From a virus: DNA of 40,802 nucleotides. The DNA lies in the IMG/VR virus record IMGVR_UViG_3300044568_001728, positions 1 through 40,802 of that record, one strand, 5' to 3'. Under the pieces are notes generated by a model. That model had not been told where the DNA came from, did not search any database, and saw nothing but the letters and a program-made list of their open reading frames with translations. Made by a program: the position numbers and the translations under genes. Positions 6,628 through 12,368 of this stretch are shown in pieces. Each line of letters begins with the position of its first letter. Position 1 is the first letter of the stretch.

Positions 6628-7516
6628 CCGAGTCAGGTGCAGAACCCGACCCGAATCTGTCCCCATCAGGCTCGACCACAATCTGAGCTATGACATCAGC
6701 CTGACTAACCAGCGAAACAGGATTGAGTAGGCGCAAAGTCTGCCGAACATACCTATCGTTCGTATGGCCGAGCCACTTCGCAATCACCGGGACAGCAACA
6801 CCACGCTGAAACTGACGCTGAACAGCCCAACGACGCATATCCTGCACCGTAAGCCGACGACCAACAGCACCCGAAGCGACATCATTGATCGTCTCAGTCG
6901 CGTGCTTAGAACCAAACGTCCCACCGAGCGTAGTAGTCGCAGCGAACACCGCCGTAAGACCGAGAGTCAACACTTCAAGGCGACCGTCCACCGGGATCTC
7001 GCGCCTGTTGCCTCGACGAGAACGCACCGTGACTAGCGTCTTCCCTTCCCAAGTGCGAACATCCGTCTTACGAATCCGAAGAGCTTCAGCGCAGTCACAG
7101 CCACCCCAGGCAACCATCGCAGCGAGCCATTCCCACCGAGGCCCACGCTGAGAAAACGCTGACATGACCAGCACCATCTCATCATCGGACGGCACAGTTG
7201 AATTATCAAGCACGATGACCCGCTTCGGCATCTTCACCGAATGCAAACCGTGAACCTTCAGAACACCAGCATCGACCAGCGCATCCATCCACTTAGCGAC
7301 CCCACAAACCCGTGAAGCAACCGACGTTGATGTGTACCGAGAAGCCATCCAATCCACAAACAGTTGAGCGTTCACCGCCGTGCAATCCAGGGGATGAATG
7401 TCCACCAAGCCGCACCACCGTTGCCAAGTCATAATGTCTTTTTTGTACCGCTTACGAGTATGTATCGAGGCGTAACCCCCCAAGAAATGAGCTGTAACAG
7501 AGCGAACAGAAGCCAT
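6617..7516 (-). CDS. tyrosine-recombinase-like protein, catalytic residues altered
   Basis: 299 residues. Residues 5-90 form a core-binding SAM-like domain (TRKRYKKDIMTWQRWC, VNAQLFVDWMASR); residues 105-265 look like the catalytic domain. The residues expected for activity are mostly missing. The first Arg box (usually G-L-R-x-x-E) reads GGCDCAE, placing Asp141 where Arg should be; the HxLR box reads QDMR (His to Gln at 225, Arg228 kept); the GH pair is intact (H251); nine residues on, where the nucleophilic Tyr is expected, is Thr260. A Tyr at 256 is offset. It may be a DNA-binding relic, a regulator, or a divergent enzyme. Confidence 0.75.
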   Translation of the reverse strand: MASVRSVTAHFLGGYASIHTRKRYKKDIMTWQRWCGLVDIHPLDCTAVNAQLFVDWMASRYTSTSVASRVCGVAKWMDALVDAGVLKVHGLHSVKMPKRVIVLDNSTVPSDDEMVLVMSAFSQRGPRWEWLAAMVAWGGCDCAEALRIRKTDVRTWEGKTLVTVRSRRGNRREIPVDGRLEVLTLGLTAVFAATTTLGGTFGSKHATETINDVASGAVGRRLTVQDMRRWAVQRQFQRGVAVPVIAKWLGHTNDRYVRQTLRLLNPVSLVSQADVIAQIVVEPDGDRFGSGSAPDSVIS

Positions 7517-7559
7517 AAATAATGTTTACCACACTCAATCGCATTTATTTGCATAAAAA

Positions 7560-7611
7560 GCACGCTGACCATCCACATTTGCGAAAATATTTTGGATGTC
7601 ACGCACGCTGA
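7560..7611. repeat. nested direct and inverted repeats upstream of the integrase-like gene
   Basis: A 9-bp direct repeat GCACGCTGA occurs at 7560-7568 and 7603-7611. Between the copies lies an inverted pair CATCCA (7570-7575) / TGGATG (7593-7598) with a 17-bp AT-rich centre. Paired arm-like repeats around a weak palindrome next to a recombinase gene are what an attP site would look like. Operator sites for the recombinase-like gene would fit equally well. Confidence 0.4.
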
Positions 7612-7625
7612 ATGCCCACACCCAG

Positions 7626-7679
7626 CGGGCCGAAGGCCCGGCACAGCGAGCTGGCCGAAGGCGGGCGGTGCGCCGGGCC
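7626..7679. repeat. GC-rich palindromic cluster
   Basis: CGGGCC-gaa-GGCCCG (7626-7640) is a perfect six-pair hairpin with a GAA loop. GCC-gaa-GGC follows at 7654-7662, and GGCCCGGC (7635-7642) is repeated inverted as GCCGGGCC (7672-7679). The alternatives overlap, so only some can form at once. The cluster is in the noncoding stretch 7517-7812. It resembles the small interspersed palindromes of high-GC bacteria and may be an acquired element. Confidence 0.45.
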
Positions 7680-7754
7680 AGGTGTTCAGATCGGAAACCC
7701 CACAAACGCCCGCACCTATAACACACCCCGGATTTTGTCATGACGAAATAAACA

Positions 7755-7795
7755 CAACAAAAAACCCGCACCAACTCGGCACGGGCTTTTTGTTC
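7755..7795 (-). terminator. rho-independent terminator of the leftward accessory operon
   Basis: Read leftward, an eight-pair stem (CCCGTGCC / GGTGCGGG with two G-U pairs, loop GAGTT, 7765-7785) is followed by a run of six T. It lies 27 bases after the last leftward gene's stop at 7813. On the plus strand the stem is interrupted by two mismatches but still ends in TTTTT, so weak bidirectional action is possible. Confidence 0.7.
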
Positions 7796-7812
7796 TCGGT
7801 ATGTCGGCGCGC

Positions 7813-8100
7813 TTACTCGTTGACACCTCGCGCGCCGAGTCCGTACGCATGAATGACCGCGACCAACTCGCGCGCCGTCTCGGCTGCTGGATCATCAAGA
7901 ACAAACCAGCGACCGCCACCGCCCCCGACGCGCTCAAGCCAAAACGACCAACCAACGCGAGAGACCGAGCCGTACCGCCACCGCCAGCCGGGGACAGTCG
8001 GCAAAGTGCGCGCCACTATCGGCAAACAACCCGACCCGCACCGATGGCCCAACGGATCAAGCCCGACACACGGCAACCGATCAACCCGCGACGCGCTCAC
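7813..8100 (-). CDS. hypothetical protein, last gene of leftward operon
   Basis: 95 residues with a GTG start overlapping the stop of the tiny gene before it (GTGA). The C-terminal half reads as a normal folded protein (WFVLDDPAAETARELVAVIHAYGLG), while the first half is rich in Gly, Arg and Trp with two Cys. A longer frame beginning at 8199 would overlap the GP88-like gene. No family was recognised; the GC-rich codon use matches its operon. Confidence 0.5.
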   Translation of the reverse strand: MSASRVDRLPCVGLDPLGHRCGSGCLPIVARTLPTVPGWRWRYGSVSRVGWSFWLERVGGGGGRWFVLDDPAAETARELVAVIHAYGLGARGVNE

Positions 8101-8156
8101 CGAGTCACCCACAACATGATGACGAACCCAACCGCCCAATACATAAACCCGGTCAC
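8097..8156 (-). CDS. possible 19-residue membrane peptide
   Basis: A tiny frame linking two genes: its GTG overlaps the upstream stop (GTGA) and its own stop overlaps the next GTG in the same way. The peptide is almost wholly hydrophobic (FMYWAVGFVIMLWV) with a terminal Arg, consistent with a single membrane helix. The exact coupling on both sides argues for translation, but so short a frame could also be only a bridge for ribosome re-initiation. Confidence 0.35.
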   Translation of the reverse strand: MTGFMYWAVGFVIMLWVTR

Positions 8157-9139
8157 AACGCCACCAACCCGCGACGAACCCGAACCGAAACCGCGGCACC
8201 CAACCGACCCGCCGACTGTCCGCGATTCTTCCCGCCGTGCAATAAAAACGTCACACCGCGCACCGCGCCACCTGGCAAACAAACACGGCACGACGGACAC
8301 GCGCCCGCGCCCAATTCACCACGCCGAGCCGACGACCGCCGACCGTCCGCGCCCACAACATGAGACGACACACCGACAGAATCCCGCGCCCACTTGCCCG
8401 ACGCCGGACACTCAATAGGAGCAACCACGGGAGCAACCGCCACGGCACGCGCCCACAACGCGACCGCGTGAGCCTGATCATCCGCAAGCATCGCCAACGG
8501 CAAACCGAGTCTGTGACCCGCCCGCGCCATCTTCGCGACGTTCTCCGAATCCGCCGAAAGCATCACCCGAAAATTCTCGGGAGCAGGAAGCAGACTCTTA
8601 ACCTTGACCGCGTCGCGCGTATAGATCCAATGGGCAACACCTGGCGAAGCAACAACCGCCGAACGAATCGCGCGCCCATACCATGCCGCGAATATGTCGC
8701 CCGCCGAATGCCAACGGAACGACGGACGGGCAACACCGCGCGCCCGTTGCTGACTCTCGGAATGACGGACACACGCCACCAACGCCGAAACAACAGCCGA
8801 CTGTCCCGCGCATTCTTTCAAATGTTGAAGGTTCGCAAGGTTGACCGAAGCACCCCGAGCAAATGGCGCGTACAAGTTCTCAAGGTTCGCCGCGTAGCAA
8901 TCAATACACGCCGACGTTGTCGCGTCACATGACCCGCCCGTATCCAATGGGCCAACCGGGAGCGGGAACGCGTTCGCAACCAAAGCAGACGCGCCCCCCT
9001 TAGCCGATATCTTCACCGCTGGCGATGTCTTCGCGTCATGGTGAAGCATGAACCGCAACGACTCGCCGCAACGGCAAGAAACAAAAACCCCGCCACCCGG
9101 TTGGGCGTGAACCGTCGGCAACCAATCCGCGCCACTCAT
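8153..9139 (-). CDS. GP88-like phage protein with Cys clusters
   Basis: 328 residues from the ATG that overlaps the upstream stop (ATGA); a start 27 bases earlier is less likely. Features match my recollection of the 'gene product 88' family: an N-terminal CRCGES, a CDATTSACIDCYAAN cluster (Cys 71, 78, 81), the core FRWHSAGD (about 141-148), a strand-helix pattern with WIYTRDA and RVMLSAD, and a C-terminal CPSCRVC followed by VTFLLHG. The biochemical role is not established; the Cys clusters suggest Zn or Fe-S binding. It is the largest gene of the leftward operon. Confidence 0.55.
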   Translation of the reverse strand: MSGADWLPTVHAQPGGGVFVSCRCGESLRFMLHHDAKTSPAVKISAKGGASALVANAFPLPVGPLDTGGSCDATTSACIDCYAANLENLYAPFARGASVNLANLQHLKECAGQSAVVSALVACVRHSESQQRARGVARPSFRWHSAGDIFAAWYGRAIRSAVVASPGVAHWIYTRDAVKVKSLLPAPENFRVMLSADSENVAKMARAGHRLGLPLAMLADDQAHAVALWARAVAVAPVVAPIECPASGKWARDSVGVSSHVVGADGRRSSARRGELGAGACPSCRVCLPGGAVRGVTFLLHGGKNRGQSAGRLGAAVSVRVRRGLVAL

Positions 9140-9543
9140 AACGCCACCGCCGAACCATTCGCGCAACCGTCACAAACAAACGCGAACGAACGAGAGTCGC
9201 CCATTACATCCCACGGAACGACAGGTGCATCTAATGGATTCACCAACCGCCGAGACGCGCCCGCGCTCTCGCACGACGGACAAATGAACGAGCCCAACAA
9301 CTCGCGCAACTGTGCGCGCTTGGTTGACTTGCCACCAATAAACGCCCGCCACCTTGCCGCATCGCCCACTTCAGGAATCGCAACACCGAGCCGTTGGGCG
9401 ATCTCATCTATTACGCCGTCATCAAAAAAGTCGTCACCCGATAGGCGCGCTAGATCGTGGTCATCTAATCGGTCGGCATCAACTAAGACACACTCAGACG
9501 CGTCAAAAACTACGCCCGACTCATGCACGATAAATTTGCTCAC
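9136..9543 (-). CDS. hypothetical acidic protein with C-terminal zinc ribbon
   Basis: 135 residues. The first half is acidic (VLVDADRLDDHDLARLSGDDFFDD) and includes a helix-turn-helix-like VIDEIAQRLGVAIPEVG. The second half has CPSCESAG and CDGCANG, forming a probable zinc ribbon. It overlaps the genes on both sides by four bases. The function is unknown; its Cys layout and coupling to the GP88-like gene suggest the two act together. Confidence 0.6.
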   Translation of the reverse strand: MSKFIVHESGVVFDASECVLVDADRLDDHDLARLSGDDFFDDGVIDEIAQRLGVAIPEVGDAARWRAFIGGKSTKRAQLRELLGSFICPSCESAGASRRLVNPLDAPVVPWDVMGDSRSFAFVCDGCANGSAVAL

Positions 9544-9824
9544 GATTCCACCCCCGCAAAATGAACGCGCAACAACTCGGCGAACTCATTAACCACGGCG
9601 AGAATTTGGCAAGCATCAGAAGAAACCGAACCGCCCCGCGGCACCTGGCGAACAATGGCAACGGCAACGACCGCCACCTGCTCATCAATCCATTCAAGCC
9701 GACCCCGCACGCTTGGCCACGGAACGCTGAGTGCGGGCAGGTTGAGATCATGCACGCTAACCCCGCACGCTGGCGCGTCTTCGGACGGCGCGCCCGCCGT
9801 CATTGATTCATTACCGGTCATCAT
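9540..9824 (-). CDS. hypothetical protein
   Basis: 94 residues. A Met-Met start is preceded on the minus strand by GATAGGGGTTA, the strong ribosome leader used three times in this operon. The N-terminal 20 residues look disordered; then come a helical segment (RGRLEWIDEQVAVVAVAIVRQV) and a C-terminal helix (CQILAVVNEFAELLRVHFAG). No family was recognised. The stop overlaps the next start (ATGA). Confidence 0.6.
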   Translation of the reverse strand: MMTGNESMTAGAPSEDAPACGVSVHDLNLPALSVPWPSVRGRLEWIDEQVAVVAVAIVRQVPRGGSVSSDACQILAVVNEFAELLRVHFAGVES

Positions 9825-9872
9825 TAACCCCTATCTGTTTAGGTGATTCCCCAACGGAACCACAGCGCCCAG

Positions 9873-9905
9873 CCGAGTTACGAACTCGGAGAACCCCGCA
9901 GGGCT
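9873..9905 (-). ncRNA. repeated intergenic RNA element, copy 2
   Basis: In the 92-base gap 9825-9916. Read leftward: AGCCCTGCGGGGTT (9905-9892, a five-pair hairpin with a TGCG loop), two bases, then CCGAG-ttcgtaa-CTCGG (9889-9873). The same two-hairpin design occurs at 10219-10251 with an identical 14-mer and a compensated second stem. It starts about 11 bases after the upstream stop. It may be a processing site, attenuator or protein-binding site. Confidence 0.5.
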
Positions 9906-9916
9906 GAGCTAACAAC

Positions 9917-10171
9917 TCAAGAAACGTAGTTCAGCCAATCCTGAGCCATGCGAACCGTCAGCGCGACTAGTTCGCCGTCGTTGTACATACCGATTAACTC
10001 GGGGAACAGATCCGAAGCCATGTCGGCGATCTCGTAACCAACTAAAACAGGTTCGTCGTTCGCCTCCTCCAAGAATTCCTCCCACGTCTTGCCGGTGCTG
10101 CGGGGATCGCGAGCAATCTTCTCGTAGTCACAAACCGCCTGACACACTTTCGCGTAAATTGATAATTCCAT
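9917..10171 (-). CDS. small acidic hypothetical protein
   Basis: 84 residues, strongly acidic, mostly helical (MELSIYAKVCQAVCDYEKIA; WEEFLEEANDEP; MASDLFPELIGMYNDGE). The ribosome leader is GATAAGGGGTTCAT. The gene stands alone between two copies of a structured RNA element. Size, charge and place in an accessory operon are compatible with an inhibitor of a host protein, for example an anti-defence factor, but no family supports that. Confidence 0.6.
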   Translation of the reverse strand: MELSIYAKVCQAVCDYEKIARDPRSTGKTWEEFLEEANDEPVLVGYEIADMASDLFPELIGMYNDGELVALTVRMAQDWLNYVS

Positions 10172-10218
10172 TATGAACCCCTTATCTATGAACCCGCCGA
10201 GTAGCGAGTAGCGCGTAG

Positions 10219-10251
10219 TCGGGCTACGAACCCGATAAACCCCGCAGGGCT
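10219..10251 (-). ncRNA. repeated intergenic RNA element, copy 1
   Basis: In the 92-base gap 10172-10263. Read leftward: the 14-mer AGCCCTGCGGGGTT (10251-10238), two bases, then TCGGG-ttcgtag-CCCGA (10235-10219). Compared with the copy at 9873-9905, the outer and the fourth pair of the second stem are both changed on both strands (U-A to C-G, G-C to A-U), so pairing is kept. The seven-base loop UUCGUAR is shared. Confidence 0.5.
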
Positions 10252-10263
10252 ACGCCAGCCAGG

Positions 10264-10611
10264 TCAACCCTTAGAAACTAAATGCACGTCATGCCAATCG
10301 GACACACCCCACGACACAACTAAACGACGGTAGTTCGTCGTCGGCGCGCCGTCTTCCCAATCGTATGCCCACAGCGACCACTCGCAATCTTCATCTACAT
10401 CGGGCACCGAGTCAGCGTCAGCCGAAACAATATAAAGCCGACCCCACGACGCGCACCAGCGACCCTCCTCATCTCTCAGGCTCTCAACGAGTCCATTGTC
10501 AAGCCAGCGCGTCATCTCTGCTTCGGCTTCGGCTTGAGTGTTGAATGAGTAGAAATCGGAGTCGGCTTCGGTGTCATAAACCGCCCACCAAATTTGAGGC
10601 TTCGCGTTCAT
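10264..10611 (-). CDS. acidic Trp-rich hypothetical protein
   Basis: 115 residues, acidic with many Trp (WWAVYDTEADSDFYSF; CEWSLWAYDWEDGA; SWGVSDWHDVHLV). The start directly abuts the stop of the upstream gene, so the pair is coupled. The alternating aromatic strands suggest a small beta protein. No family was recognised. Confidence 0.6.
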   Translation of the reverse strand: MNAKPQIWWAVYDTEADSDFYSFNTQAEAEAEMTRWLDNGLVESLRDEEGRWCASWGRLYIVSADADSVPDVDEDCEWSLWAYDWEDGAPTTNYRRLVVSWGVSDWHDVHLVSKG

Positions 10612-10968
10612 TCAGATCACCCCCGAAAAACATTGAGCGACCAACGAACCGTCAGGACGAACCATCAACGAGTAAACCAACTCAGCGAAATCTTCCGCAT
10701 TGCACACTTCATTCAGATCTACGTCTGAATACTCGGTGTCTGTAAACAAGCCGACCGTCTCAAAAGCCAACGATGCAAAAGCCATCTCAGGATGGAAAAA
10801 GTCCACACCCGATTGACCGTCAGTCAACCACAGCCGACCAATCTTGCCGTTAATCAATGCGCGGCACACAAGAGACTCACAGCCCCCGCCCGTGCTGGTT
10901 CGTTCCCAATAGCCACCGGTGACCGCGTTAAGTTCGCGGATCACCTCATCCACTAATTGCTGATTCAT
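10612..10968 (-). CDS. hypothetical protein, first gene of leftward operon
   Basis: 118 residues, ribosome leader AAGGGGTTCAA. An N-terminal helix (QQLVDEVIRELNAVTGGYW) is followed by strands and a LNEVCNAEDFAELVYSLMVRPDG helix. It is acidic overall. No family was recognised. It is the first gene behind the leftward promoter at 11027-11055. Confidence 0.6.
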   Translation of the reverse strand: MNQQLVDEVIRELNAVTGGYWERTSTGGGCESLVCRALINGKIGRLWLTDGQSGVDFFHPEMAFASLAFETVGLFTDTEYSDVDLNEVCNAEDFAELVYSLMVRPDGSLVAQCFSGVI

Positions 10969-10988
10969 TTGAACCCCTTATATGTTGA

Positions 10989-11010
10989 CCGCCGAAGCGG
11001 GCGAGCCCGC
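10989..11010 (-). promoter_or_regulatory. mutually exclusive hairpins in the leftward leader
   Basis: In the leader between the leftward promoter and the ATG at 10968, GCGGGC-tc-GCCCGC (11010-10997 read leftward) and CCGC-ttcg-GCGG (11000-10989) share bases, so only one can form. The second has a stable UUCG loop. There is no T run after either, so neither is a simple terminator. A switch or stability element is possible. Confidence 0.35.
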
Positions 11011-11026
11011 ACGGACTCACCCCAAC

Positions 11027-11055
11027 ATTGAACCACACCTGGCGACCATAGTCAA
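11027..11055 (-). promoter_or_regulatory. leftward operon promoter
   Basis: Read leftward: TTGACT (11055-11050), 17 bases, TTCAAT (11032-11027), matching five and four of six consensus positions at ideal spacing. The predicted transcript starts near 11020, about 50 bases before the first leftward ATG (10968). The -35 hexamer is the same as in the rightward early promoter at 1291. Confidence 0.6.
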
Positions 11056-11264
11056 GTGTTAACCCCCCCAACATCGGGACGACCAAAACCAAACCACAAA
11101 GCCCGAAATTATTCGGAGCAAGACGTGCACCGCTACCGAGTCCCTGTCGGCAAGCACGCTCACGAGACAGCGTCAGCGGGAGACCAACCGAGGAACGAGG
11201 GCGGTAGCACCCCGTGAGGAATCGCAATCCATCGCCACCGATCAGACCCCGCGCACCCAATCGG

Positions 11265-11301
11265 GTTCGGGTTCGGGATGGCCACCGATCGGAACCCGAA
11301 C
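11265..11301. repeat. 10-bp perfect inverted repeat
   Basis: GTTCGGGTTC (11265-11274) and GAACCCGAAC (11292-11301) form a ten-pair stem with a 17-base centre. The arm itself contains a tandem GTTCGG/GGTTCG motif. The stretch around it (11235-11345) also has an imperfect direct repeat beginning CCACCGATC at 11235 and 11282, and several GATCGGAACC-like units. No T run follows, so it is not a terminator. Confidence 0.5.
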
Positions 11302-11382
11302 ACCGCGCACCCCGTCGGGATCGGAACCGCCATCGGAACCCTGAACCCACCGTGCCCCGTGCCCGAACACTCGGCGCCACCG

Positions 11383-11466
11383 GTAGACCGATGTCCTAGA
11401 CCCCGCGCCTAGACCGTACCCCTAGACCGTGCGACTAGACGGCGAGACTAGACCAACAGTCTATGT
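11383..11466. repeat. 13-bp periodic CTAGAC array
   Basis: CTAGAC occurs at 11396, 11409, 11422, 11435 and 11448, exactly every 13 bp. A sixth unit, GTAGAC at 11383, and a decayed CTATGT at 11461 keep the same phase. Four of the five perfect units read CTAGACC; the remaining seven bases of each unit vary, so the motif rather than a duplicated block is kept. CTAG is normally rare in bacterial DNA. Such a phased array is expected for iterons of an origin, a terminase-binding site, or a cooperative operator. Confidence 0.75.
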
Positions 11467-12083
11467 GCCCCACCACCTACCTCGTGACCGTGCCCAGGGC
11501 CGACCGACCCCCCCGCACGCCCATTGAGGGGCCCCACCCCCCCTATCCAATTCAACCTCCCGTATTTTTTGACTTTTTTCAAAGGGTGTCCTTGCCGGGG
11601 GCTTGGCGTCTTCGACGTTGGAAGGTCAAGGGATGTTCCGCCGTTGGCGGCTAACGCCTCACCATCGCCAGCGTGGCTGTCGAAGTTCGTTGTTGTCATC
11701 CGTGTGTTGTCACATCGGTGACTTTTACGTTGTGTCAGACCTTTTGGTCTGCCCCAATGCCCTACCGTTGGCGGCCCTACACCGTACCAACTCCCGAACC
11801 TTAACGATGTTCACTCGTTTCATTATTTAACTACCTACCCACGGCTTACTGGCTGGCATCCAATTCGACTGTTGGCTTGACTCCACGCATGGGATCCGAA
11901 CCCCCTTTCAGGTCACAATGTCCCTACGCTCCTGGTTAGACAGGCTTACTACGGGCGAGTTCCGCTTGGCGTGTCATCCCGACAGGCTCAAGCTTCGTAA
12001 GTTCGGTGACATGACAATACCATGGGGCTGTATGGTGATAGTGTCAGTTTTTGTAACAGGACAAAGTTTATTTGGGAGAAGAT
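11467..12083. other. noncoding region between the CTAGAC array and the late genes
   Basis: No convincing gene on either strand. It contains a perfect GGGGCCCC palindrome near 11528, C-rich and T-rich tracts (11540-11580), a cluster of hairpins (11638-11751), an 11-bp direct repeat CCGTTGGCGGC (11641-11651 and 11765-11775), and a CCTG/CAGG hairpin near 11931-11944. A late promoter is expected here, but I found no box pair better than a weak GTGACA...TATGGT (12006-12036). A good ribosome site, GGGAGA, precedes the ATG at 12084. Confidence 0.5.
11638..11751 (+). other. cluster of three clean hairpins
   Basis: Three separate perfect stems: CCGCC-gtt-GGCGG (11638-11650), GTCAC-atcg-GTGAC followed by TTTT (11709-11726), and CAGACC-tttt-GGTCTG (11736-11751). 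They could be parts of one structured RNA or protein-binding DNA. The middle one is too short and T-poor to call a confident terminator. Confidence 0.35.
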
Positions 12084-12368
12084 ATGGCAACTGTTGATGA
12101 TTTGATGAAGACTGTTACAAGATTAGGTAACGATGCTTTGGTTGCTCAGGCTCGGTTTGCGTTGGAGTCAGCCGGGATCTTCCTAACTCCTGATATGTGT
12201 AAGGCAGCTTTTTGTGCGGCAGCGCACATTGTCGAACTTGCGGAGCGTTCTTATGACGTGAACTCGTTGACAGCAGGCGAAATGGTCGCTACGCAGTCGG
12301 TTGGTTCGCTCGCAATGCAGATTTGGGCCACCCTTCACGACCTGACATCGGGCAAAGACCTTATATGA
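12084..12368 (+). CDS. small helical protein before terminase
   Basis: 94 residues from the ATG with a GGGAGA ribosome site; an in-frame TTG 12 bases earlier sits on that site and is rejected. Helical throughout (VDDLMKTVTRLGNDALVAQ; MCKAAFCAAAHIVELAERS; VGSLAMQIWATLHDL). It is the first gene of the late cluster and its stop overlaps the next start. No family was recognised; a packaging or early assembly role is inferred from position only. Confidence 0.6.
   Translation: MATVDDLMKTVTRLGNDALVAQARFALESAGIFLTPDMCKAAFCAAAHIVELAERSYDVNSLTAGEMVATQSVGSLAMQIWATLHDLTSGKDLI

Noticed and set aside
7801-9592. Long plus-strand open frames across the leftward operon
   Set aside because: They are Arg/Pro/His-rich low-complexity products caused by high GC opposite real genes. 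The minus-strand frames show coupled starts, ribosome leaders and domain motifs.
11709-11726. Terminator-like GTCAC-atcg-GTGAC-TTTT
   Set aside because: A five-pair stem with only four T and no gene ending just upstream; kept only as one hairpin of a cluster.
11877-11905. TTGACT as late promoter
   Set aside because: No -10-like box at 16-18 bases (sequence there is C-rich).
11877-11945. tRNA-like stretch (GGGTTCGGATCCC on the minus strand, CCTG/CAGG hairpin)
   Set aside because: The T-arm-like part pairs over only about three positions, no matching acceptor strand is found at tRNA distance, and the anticodon arm cannot form a 5+7 structure.
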